DNA of 5,121 bases, from positions 1 to 5,121 of the forward strand of contig LZRQ01000219.1 in the NCBI GenBank assembly GCA_002159155.1, written 5' to 3'. Source of the stretch: Firmicutes bacterium ZCTH02-B6. GTDB lineage: Bacteria; Bacillota; Limnochordia; Limnochordales; ZCTH02-B6. Positions 1-5,121 of the stretch are shown here, piece after piece (positions within the stretch are counted from its first letter, which is position 1; each line of letters starts with the position of its first letter). Position numbers and translations under genes: made by a program. The notes beneath the pieces were generated by a model that did not search any database, was not told the origin of the DNA, and saw nothing but the letters and a program-made list of their open reading frames with translations.

Positions 1-293
1 GGTATGGTCTGGGCAGTACGAAGTCGCTGGAGAACGTACCGCCCGAGGAGAGGCTCAATGACCTCGTCATCGAACTGGCCGTGGACAGCCAGGGCCGGGT
101 GCTGACCTACAGCATCGTCAGCTCGTCGGGGCGGCCCGACGTGGATCTCGAGATGGCAGGGTTGATGATGCGCTGGCAGTTTGCGCCCTACGAGCGGAAC
201 TATGTCGAGATTTGGCGGATCACGTTCACCCACACGGTTGTCGGCGGCGTGACGACGCCCTTGCCGCAGCCGGAGTTTGTGGGGCGTCGCTAG
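1..293 (+). CDS. TonB-like C-terminal domain protein, 3' end only
   Basis: This is the last 96 codons of a gene that begins before the window; codons are in phase from base 3 and the stop is TAG at 291-293. The visible protein fits the TonB C-terminal fold: a first strand (VIELAVDSQGRVL), a second strand with the usual serine-glycine turn (YSIVSSSGRPDVDLE), a helix carrying the family's Trp-x-Phe-x-Pro element (MMRWQFAPYE), and a last strand (VEIWRITFTHTV), followed by a short polar tail. In TonB and related proteins this domain sits in the periplasm and contacts outer-membrane partners; family members without a transporter partner also occur. The N-terminal membrane anchor and linker, which would settle the class, lie outside the window. 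A GTG at 81 opens a 70-residue reading frame, but the domain clearly starts before it, so it is not the true start. The gene ends 39 bases before the next start and is probably co-transcribed with it. Confidence 0.72.
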   Translation, partial: YGLGSTKSLENVPPEERLNDLVIELAVDSQGRVLTYSIVSSSGRPDVDLEMAGLMMRWQFAPYERNYVEIWRITFTHTVVGGVTTPLPQPEFVGRR

Positions 294-319
294 CGGCGGC
301 GCGTTCATGAGCCAACCGC

Positions 320-326
320 GGAGGTG
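320..326 (+). promoter_or_regulatory. Ribosome binding site that sets a TTG start
   Basis: GGAGGTG lies six bases before the TTG at 333, which is ideal spacing. The in-frame GTG at 324 overlaps this site and so could not use it. This decides the start of the following gene in favour of TTG 333. Confidence 0.75.
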
Positions 327-332
327 TGGTGT

Positions 333-2459
333 TTGCGCAGGTCGCAGCTGGCTTGGTTGTTGACGCTGTTGATCGTCCTCGCGGGCGTCCGTGCGCAGGC
401 CCTCGCACAGGCAATCCAGGTCCGTACGGGCGAGAGCCTTGTCATCGAAAACGAGTTTATCACGATCATCGTCAACGGTCGTGCGGAGGACACGGGCCGG
501 TTTTCCGTCAACACCACGGGCGGCGACCCGGCGCGGGCAGGCGACGAACAGAAGCCGCTGGTGTACGGCACCGAGCGAGCGCCGGGCCCGTGGACGTCGT
601 ACACGACGGTGCGGATCGACGGGCGCGACTACATCTTTGGTGGGCCGACGGGCAAGCGCGCGGGGCGTACAGGGCTGTACGGGGAGATGGTGACCGCCCC
701 GTACGTCCATGAGGACCGGGAGATCCGGGCTGCGTGGCGCATGGAGGATGTCGTCGTGACCCAGATCCTCGGCTTCGCCGCGGGCATTACGACCGGCCAG
801 CTGGACACGGCCCGCATCGAGTACGTGGTGACCAACGAGGGAAACCGGGCGCGCAACGTGGGTCTGCGGATCATGCTGGACACGATGCTGGGCGCCAACG
901 ACGGCGCGCCGTTCCAGGTGAGCGGCGAAGGGCTCTTAACGGATATGGCGTTCCGTGGTGATGCGATCCCGGATTATTTCCAGGCGTTTGACTCCCTGGC
1001 CAACCCGCAGGTGGTGTCCCAAGGGACCCTGCGGGCCTTGGATACCACTGTGCCCGACGCCGTCTATTTCTCCAACTGGGGCAGCCTCGCCGACGGCCCG
1101 TGGGACTTCGATTTTGCGCCGGGCCGGGACTTTACCCGCGCCGGCGAAGAGTTTGTGCTGGACAGCGCAGTGGCCCTGTACTGGGATCCTCGCCCGCTTG
1201 AGCCCGGCGAGTCGCGGCGCTACATCACCTACTATGGACTTGGCGGCATCACCATCGCTCCTGGGCACCTGTCCTTGGGTGTCACATCGCCGCAGCGCCT
1301 GGAAGGCAGTTACACGGATCCGGTCATGTTTGAGATCCGTGCCTACGTGGAAAACACCGGCGAGTGGATCGCCCGTGACACGGTGGTACGGCTCGAGAAT
1401 CTGGCCCCCTTGCAACTGGTGCAGGGCCAAGCCTCAGTCGCCTTGGGCGATCTGGCCCCGCGGCAGTCGCGGCAGGTGGTCTGGCGGGTGGCCGCGCCGC
1501 CCGGTAGTTCCGGCGACTTTGTCTACCGCGTTTCCGTCACCTCCAGCAACGCGGATCCCAACCGGGTCGACCGCCAGGTGACGGTCGTAGCGCCTGCCTC
1601 CTTAAGCGCCACGATGGGTGGCATCGAGCAGCTGCGGGTGGACGGCGGCCGCTGGCAGCCAGTGCCGTTTGTTGTGACCGCTCAGGTGACCAACTCTGGG
1701 CAGCTGGAAGCGCAGGCCGTGGAAGCGGAAATCCGCATGCCCATCGGCCTAGCGGTCGCCAAGGGCGACAGTACCCTCCGGAGGCTGGGCAACGTCGGCC
1801 CTGGTGAGACGGTGACGGTGGAATGGCATTTGATCCCGACGGGTGCGGTGGGCAATCTGCCGGTGTCGCTGCAGCTGCGGGCTGACGCCGCACGGATCGA
1901 CCCGCGCCTGCCGACGCACTTCGTCAGCGTCCCGCGCCTCGATGCCGCCCTGCGCATCGCGGTCGTCGACCAAGATGGCGGCATCCGCCACACGTTCACG
2001 GTCGGTGACCTGTTCCACGTGGAGCTGCAGGCCCATTCGGTCAGGGAACTGTACGGGGCTGCCTTTGAGCTCCACTTTGACCCCAGCGTGCTGCAGGTGC
2101 TGGGCGGGCGCCTTGGCGTGGGCCCGGGGAGAGCTTTTGTGAAGAACGACCCAGTGACGGGGGCAGAACAGCTGCTCAACTGGGTGCGGCCGGTGCACGT
2201 GGACAACCGCACCGGGGTCGTCCGGATTGTCGCGAGCCGGGCACCGGAGGGCCCGCTGGAGTGGGTCAGCGACTCATTGGCTACCATCCGGTTCCGGGCC
2301 GTCGGTCCTGGGCAGGCGCGTCTCCGCTTTATGATGGTGCCGGACAACCCGTTCCTCAGCCCTGACGCCCAGCGGGCCTACATTGCCGACAGCTCCGGGA
2401 ATGCCGTGGATGTGATGACGGAGGACACTGTGATCACCGTGCGGGTCGGGGAGCCGTAA
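333..2459 (+). CDS. Secreted multi-domain protein with C-terminal cohesin-like domain
   Basis: The product is 708 residues from a TTG start chosen because a perfect ribosome binding site precedes it and the protein then opens with a classic signal peptide (MRR, hydrophobic 6-19, AxA sites at residues 23-27). It lacks a lipobox, LPxTG, SLH domain or C-terminal membrane segment, so it is probably released or held by a partner. Domains by eye: residues 28-305 form a large beta-rich region I cannot name, with notable stretches IENEFITIIVNGR, PWTSYTTVRIDGRDYIFGG, RIMLDTMLGANDGAPF and YITYYGLGG; 310-421 and 423-534 resemble Ig-like CARDB/NEW3-type modules (YVENTGEWIARDT and AQVTNSGQLEAQ, each followed by a Gly-Asp/Gly-Pro turn and Val-x-Trp strand); 538-705 resembles a cohesin domain, with FTVGDLFHVEL, LYGAAFELHFDPSVLQVLGG and a late SLATIRFRAVGPGQARL strand pair. 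Cohesins usually bind dockerins, but none is visible here, and many non-cellulosomal cohesin-like domains serve other adhesion roles. The mature protein has no cysteine. Cohesin assignment is fairly confident; the role is not. Confidence 0.85.
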   Translation: MRRSQLAWLLTLLIVLAGVRAQALAQAIQVRTGESLVIENEFITIIVNGRAEDTGRFSVNTTGGDPARAGDEQKPLVYGTERAPGPWTSYTTVRIDGRDYIFGGPTGKRAGRTGLYGEMVTAPYVHEDREIRAAWRMEDVVVTQILGFAAGITTGQLDTARIEYVVTNEGNRARNVGLRIMLDTMLGANDGAPFQVSGEGLLTDMAFRGDAIPDYFQAFDSLANPQVVSQGTLRALDTTVPDAVYFSNWGSLADGPWDFDFAPGRDFTRAGEEFVLDSAVALYWDPRPLEPGESRRYITYYGLGGITIAPGHLSLGVTSPQRLEGSYTDPVMFEIRAYVENTGEWIARDTVVRLENLAPLQLVQGQASVALGDLAPRQSRQVVWRVAAPPGSSGDFVYRVSVTSSNADPNRVDRQVTVVAPASLSATMGGIEQLRVDGGRWQPVPFVVTAQVTNSGQLEAQAVEAEIRMPIGLAVAKGDSTLRRLGNVGPGETVTVEWHLIPTGAVGNLPVSLQLRADAARIDPRLPTHFVSVPRLDAALRIAVVDQDGGIRHTFTVGDLFHVELQAHSVRELYGAAFELHFDPSVLQVLGGRLGVGPGRAFVKNDPVTGAEQLLNWVRPVHVDNRTGVVRIVASRAPEGPLEWVSDSLATIRFRAVGPGQARLRFMMVPDNPFLSPDAQRAYIADSSGNAVDVMTEDTVITVRVGEP

Positions 2460-2553
2460 ACGGGATGGACGACAAGGGGGCGGCGCCAGCCGCTGCTCCC
2501 CACGGGTCAGGCCCGGCCGATGGGGGCACCAGCGGGTTTGGCTGCCATGAGAC

Positions 2554-2564
2554 AAAGGGGTGAT
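2554..2564 (+). promoter_or_regulatory. Ribosome binding site that sets the ATG 2568 start
   Basis: AAAGGGGTGAT closely matches the complement of the 16S rRNA tail (AAAGGAGGTGAT with one base missing) and ends a few bases before ATG 2568. The upstream in-frame ATG at 2520 has no comparable site and would put sixteen non-hydrophobic residues before the signal peptide. Confidence 0.8.
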
Positions 2565-2567
2565 ACC

Positions 2568-4097
2568 ATGCGACGATTCAAGGTGGTGTGTGTCGCCTGT
2601 TTGGTGCTGGCTCTCGCGAGCGGCGCCCTTGCCCAGGCGACGGATGTTCCGACCAACCATTGGGCGTATCGAGCCGTCCAGGCGCTGATTGAGCGGGGTT
2701 ACATCGATGTGGGCAGCGACGGCGCGTTCCGGGGAGATCAGCCGGCGGACCGCTACACCGTGGCGGCAGTCGTCGGGCGGCTGCTGGACGACATCGAAGC
2801 TGGGCGAGTCCGCGTGCGGGAAGGAACCGACGCCGCCCTGGTCCGGCAGCTCGAGCAGGAGTTCAGGGCGGAGCTGGTGCAGTGGCACGCGGATCGCCAG
2901 GCGCTACAGGACGCGTACAGCCAAACGCAGCGGGCGGTGGCCGTCATCGATGTGCAGCTTAACGACATCCTCGCCCAGCTGGAGTGGCTGGAAAGCGTGT
3001 TGGCCGAGTTCGAGGAGGCCAACGCCGCGGCGCACGACGCCATTTACGGCGCCATGAGCGAGCTGCAGGCCGGGCTCGCGGACCACGACGTCCAGCTACG
3101 GCAAGTTCGAGAGGAGCTGGCGCAGCGGGCGCAAGAGCTGCGGCTCAGGCTCGACGGCTTGCAGGAAGCGCTCCAGGAGGCGCTGGAGCAACAAGGCCTG
3201 ACGCTCGGCGAGGAGTTTGGCCAGCGCCTGGGTGAGCAGCGCACGGCACTGGCCCGGGTTGAGCAGGACCTGCGGAAGTTGGACGCCGATGTGGCCGAGC
3301 TGCGGGCGCAGATGGACGAGGAACTTTACCGGCTGGCCAACCTCATCAACGAGCAGGCTGCGGCGCTGGCGTGGCGGATCGGCGAGCTGGAAGCCGCTGT
3401 CAACGAGCGTCTGGATGCGCAAGTGACTGGTCTTACGGAGAAGCTGGCGGGCCAGGAGGCGCAGGTCGCAGAAATCCGGACCCGTCTCGACGATGTCGAA
3501 CGCCGGGCAGTGGCCGATAACCAGTCGCTTGGTGACGAGGTGGTGTTCCTCCGGCAGCAGTTGGCCCAGCTCGAGGCCGAACTGGCCGAACAGCGCCAGC
3601 TGTTGCAACAGCAAGGTGCGGCCCTGATGCAGGCCGACGCCCAGTTCCTGCAGGACATCCAGTCCTTGCGCCTGGACGCGCAGACGCTGCGCCAGCGTAC
3701 CGACGCCCTGGAGCGATATGTGCTGGCCAATGAGGCCGCCATCAACCTTCTGCGTCAGGACTTGGAAGCCGCTCTCTCCCAGGAACGGGAGGAGCGAGCC
3801 GTGCTGCGGCAGGACGTCACCGAGCTGCAGACAGTCGTGCGGGAGATGCAGGAGATCTTGGGCACCAGTGAAGAGTATCTCGCCGCCCTGTTGGACGAGC
3901 TGCAGCGGCGCATGGACACCCAGCTCTCCTCCAGCGTGGCCCGGGAAGCGTTGCTCCGGCGCCAGTTGTCGGAGTTGCAGGCCGAGCTGGACAGCTTCCG
4001 CACGCAGCAGGGCGAGGAGATCGGCTCGTTGCGCAGTACCGGCAACCTGGCCGTTGGCGCGGCGGTGTTGGCGATCCTGCTCGGCTTGACCAAGTAG
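2568..4097 (+). CDS. Omp-alpha-like envelope tether: SLH domain, long coiled coil, C-terminal anchor
   Basis: The product is 509 residues from ATG 2568. Residues 1-24 are a signal peptide (MRRFK, hydrophobic core, SGALAQA cleavage region). Residues 25-75 are one SLH domain: DVPTNHWAYRAV, a glycine turn, GAFRGDQPADRYTVA and a closing helix. SLH domains bind cell-wall polymers. Residues about 85-488 are a nearly unbroken heptad-rich helix full of Leu, Gln, Glu, Arg and Ala, with no proline from residue 60 to the end and no cysteine after the signal peptide. Residues about 491-508 (TGNLAVGAAVLAILLGLT) are a hydrophobic segment ending in a single lysine, apt as a membrane anchor. This order matches Omp-alpha of Thermotoga maritima, a rod that spans the periplasm with the SLH end at the wall and the C-terminal end in the outer membrane. 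It differs from OmpM-type porins, which share SLH and coiled coil but end in a beta barrel. If fully helical, the rod would be about 60 nm long (404 residues at about 0.15 nm each). Outer- rather than inner-membrane insertion is inferred from the Omp-alpha layout. Confidence 0.88.
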   Translation: MRRFKVVCVACLVLALASGALAQATDVPTNHWAYRAVQALIERGYIDVGSDGAFRGDQPADRYTVAAVVGRLLDDIEAGRVRVREGTDAALVRQLEQEFRAELVQWHADRQALQDAYSQTQRAVAVIDVQLNDILAQLEWLESVLAEFEEANAAAHDAIYGAMSELQAGLADHDVQLRQVREELAQRAQELRLRLDGLQEALQEALEQQGLTLGEEFGQRLGEQRTALARVEQDLRKLDADVAELRAQMDEELYRLANLINEQAAALAWRIGELEAAVNERLDAQVTGLTEKLAGQEAQVAEIRTRLDDVERRAVADNQSLGDEVVFLRQQLAQLEAELAEQRQLLQQQGAALMQADAQFLQDIQSLRLDAQTLRQRTDALERYVLANEAAINLLRQDLEAALSQEREERAVLRQDVTELQTVVREMQEILGTSEEYLAALLDELQRRMDTQLSSSVAREALLRRQLSELQAELDSFRTQQGEEIGSLRSTGNLAVGAAVLAILLGLTK

Positions 4098-4128
4098 GCG
4101 GGACCAACGGTCAATCAAGCAGTGCACT

Positions 4129-4157
4129 GAGGGGCGTCGTCACGGCGCCCCTCGTTT
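4129..4157 (+). terminator. Probable intrinsic terminator after the SLH/coiled-coil gene
   Basis: A ten-base-pair stem (4129-4138 with 4144-4153, one G-T wobble) closes a five-base loop and is followed by GTTT. The stem is strong and lies 31 bases past the stop codon. The T run is only three bases, so termination may be partial or may need a factor. Confidence 0.65.
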
Positions 4158-4203
4158 CGCGCTCCCATCGGACACAGTCCGGCTCCGCAGGCGACGACGC
4201 ATC

Positions 4204-4218
4204 CCCGCCGCCGGCGGG
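4204..4218. other. Short G+C hairpin upstream of the desulfurase promoter
   Basis: CCCGCC and GGCGGG form a perfect six-base-pair inverted repeat around GCC. It has no T run on either side, so it is not a standard terminator. It could reinforce the terminator upstream or be a chance product of high G+C. Confidence 0.25.
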
Positions 4219-4241
4219 TCGAGCGGTGGCTGTGCAACATC

Positions 4242-4250
4242 TGGTATACT
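4242..4250 (+). promoter_or_regulatory. Extended -10 promoter for the cysteine desulfurase
   Basis: TGGTATACT combines a TATACT -10 box (4245-4250) with the upstream TG of an extended -10 element, in an AT-richer pocket of otherwise GC-rich DNA. No good -35 box is seen at 16-18 bases, which extended -10 promoters tolerate. Transcription would start near 4257, giving a leader of only about 19 bases. Confidence 0.6.
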
Positions 4251-4259
4251 GAAACAGTA
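4247..4259. promoter_or_regulatory. Inverted repeat over the -10/start region, candidate operator
   Basis: TACTG-AAA-CAGTA is a perfect dyad, and the flanks extend it imperfectly (GGTA on the left, CC on the right). It covers the end of the -10 box and the expected start point, where a bound protein would block the polymerase. Cysteine desulfurase genes are often controlled by Rrf2-family regulators such as IscR or CymR, but I cannot match this dyad to a known consensus and no regulator gene is in the window. Confidence 0.35.
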
Positions 4260-4261
4260 CC

Positions 4262-4269
4262 GGGAGGTG
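4262..4269 (+). promoter_or_regulatory. Ribosome binding site of the cysteine desulfurase
   Basis: GGGAGGTG ends six bases before ATG 4276 and supports that start. Confidence 0.8.
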
Positions 4270-4275
4270 CAGGGC

Positions 4276-5121
4276 ATGGCAGAAGTGTACCTGGACAACG
4301 CGGCCACGACGCCGCTGGTGACGTCGGTCATCGAGCGGATGGCGGATGCTTTGACGCGCTTGTACGGCAACCCGTCCTCGGTACATGCCAAAGGCATCGA
4401 GGCCGAGCGGGCCGTCAGCACGGCGCGCCGGCAAGTGGCTCAGGCGGTCGGGGCTGATCCGGCCGACGTCATATTTACCTCCGGCGGCACAGAGTCCAAC
4501 GGGATCGCTATCTTGGGGTCGGCCCGCGCTCGGGCGCGCCGGCGGCGGCATATCATCACCGGGATGACGGAGCACAGCTCGGTGCTCAACGTCTGCCGCA
4601 TGCTTGAGGGCGAGGGCTTTTCCGTCACCTACCTGCCGGTCGACCGCTACGGGCGAGTGACACCCGAGCAAGTTGTCACGAGCTTGCGCGAGGACACGGC
4701 CCTCGTGAGTCTGATGTGGGTCAACAACGAGCTGGGCACCGTGCATCCGGTAGCGGACATCGCCCGGGCGGTCAAGCAGTACGACCCGGACGTCCTTTTT
4801 CACGTCGACGGCGTGCAGGCGTTGGGCAAGCTTCCCATTAACGTGCGGGAGCTGCCCATTGATCTTTTGTCGCTCAGCGCCCACAAGATCCACGGCCCCA
4901 AGGGTGTGGGCGCCCTGTGGATTCGCCCGGGAGTGCGCCTGGTGTCGCCCTTAGGGGGCGGCAGCCAGGAGCGGGGGTTGCGTCCTGGCACGGAAAACGT
5001 CCCGGGGATCATCGGGTTTGGCACGGCCGCGTCCGTGGCGGTTGAGCATCTCGCAGAAACGGCCGAGCGTATGCGCCGCCTACGGGAGCGGCTGTGGGAT
5101 GGAATCGCGCAGAGCGTGCCG
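4276..5121 (+). CDS. iscS: Cysteine desulfurase, class I NifS/IscS type, 5' part
   Basis: The first 282 residues are present; the family is usually about 380-405 residues, so roughly the last hundred or more are cut off by the window edge. This cytoplasmic PLP enzyme takes sulfur from L-cysteine, leaving alanine, and passes it as persulfide to Fe-S scaffold proteins and tRNA-thiolating enzymes. Visible family signatures: YLDNAATTP at the N terminus, GNPSSVHAKG, the cofactor phosphate loop SGGTESN (Thr72), TEHSSV with the ring-stacking His100, VNNELG (Asn151), HVDGVQALGK (Asp178, Gln181), SAHKIHGPKG with the Schiff-base Lys204, and the GGGSQERGLRPGTENV loop (Thr239, from the partner subunit in the dimer). 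The catalytic cysteine loop lies beyond the window, so activity cannot be confirmed. It has its own promoter and ribosome binding site and is separated from the envelope genes by a terminator. In many Firmicutes such a gene is followed by mnmA (tRNA 2-thiouridylase), which would be a natural neighbour just downstream. The symbol is a family label; nifS is equally possible. Confidence 0.96.
   Translation, partial: MAEVYLDNAATTPLVTSVIERMADALTRLYGNPSSVHAKGIEAERAVSTARRQVAQAVGADPADVIFTSGGTESNGIAILGSARARARRRRHIITGMTEHSSVLNVCRMLEGEGFSVTYLPVDRYGRVTPEQVVTSLREDTALVSLMWVNNELGTVHPVADIARAVKQYDPDVLFHVDGVQALGKLPINVRELPIDLLSLSAHKIHGPKGVGALWIRPGVRLVSPLGGGSQERGLRPGTENVPGIIGFGTAASVAVEHLAETAERMRRLRERLWDGIAQSVP

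Noticed and set aside
2476..2501. Imperfect GC hairpin between the cohesin-like and SLH genes as a terminator
   Set aside because: The stem has a bulge and a mismatch and no T run follows, so it is more likely chance base pairing in GC-rich sequence.
2520..2567. An upstream in-frame ATG for the SLH/coiled-coil protein
   Set aside because: It lacks a suitable ribosome binding site and would bury the signal peptide behind sixteen extra residues; ATG 2568 has a strong site.
2537..2567. Possible promoter TTGGCT with GATACC before the SLH gene
   Set aside because: Both boxes are poor, the spacing of 19 bases is long, and the second box overlaps the ribosome binding site region.
2820..4030. DNA repeats suggested by recurring gagctgcag / gcagctg words
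   Set aside because: They come from repeated Glu-Leu-Gln/Gln-Leu codons of the heptad pattern, with no fixed period or long identical units, so they are protein-level repetition and not a DNA repeat array.
3096..4127. A 343-codon open frame on the - strand opposite the coiled-coil gene
   Set aside because: It is antisense to a clear protein with signal peptide, SLH domain and heptads, has no ribosome binding site I can credit, and is Gln/Leu-rich only because it mirrors the repetitive GC-rich codons of the real gene.
4120..4129. Palindrome CAGTGCACTG before the terminator
   Set aside because: It is only ten bases, shares its last base with the terminator stem, and is neither repeated nor placed at a promoter, so it is likely incidental.
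4111..4893. A 260-codon open frame on the - strand opposite the cysteine desulfurase
   Set aside because: It overlaps the terminator, the promoter and a gene with unmistakable PLP-enzyme motifs; high G+C content readily leaves such antisense frames open.

Overview
This is a GC-rich window (by eye roughly 65% G+C) with four genes, all on the + strand: the 3' end of a gene for a TonB-like C-terminal domain, a long secreted protein ending in a cohesin-like domain, a secreted S-layer-homology (SLH) plus coiled-coil protein with a C-terminal membrane segment, and the 5' two thirds of a cysteine desulfurase gene. There is no RNA gene, CRISPR array, insertion sequence or long DNA repeat. The longest non-coding stretch is 178 bases (4098-4275).

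The organism is probably a diderm (two-membrane) bacterium with high-GC DNA and strong Shine-Dalgarno sites. The evidence is the combination of a TonB-type domain with an SLH / rod / terminal-anchor protein built like Omp-alpha, the periplasm-spanning spacer of Thermotoga. Among high-GC lineages, an outer-membrane-bearing Firmicute such as Limnochordia would fit, but this is inference and other diderm lineages with SLH-tethered outer membranes cannot be excluded.

Layout. Bases 1-2459 hold two closely spaced genes (39 bases between the stop of the first and the preferred TTG start of the second). A 108-base gap without a convincing promoter or terminator leads to the Omp-alpha-like gene (2568-4097), so these three may form one envelope transcription unit. 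A G+C-rich hairpin followed by a short T run (4129-4157) closes this unit. A separate unit then starts from an extended -10 promoter (4242-4250), overlapped by a 13-base inverted repeat, and drives the cysteine desulfurase from a good ribosome binding site.

Functionally, the first three genes look like one cell-envelope module. The SLH protein could tie the outer membrane to the cell wall, the cohesin-like protein is an exported multi-domain beta-rich protein that could bind a partner in the periplasm or at the surface, and the TonB-like protein would be another envelope component. The desulfurase is a cytoplasmic housekeeping enzyme supplying sulfur for Fe-S clusters and tRNA thiolation and appears unrelated to the envelope genes. 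The most interesting content is the envelope module, especially the large conserved-looking but unnamed N-terminal domain of the cohesin-like protein and the proline-free rod of the Omp-alpha-like protein.
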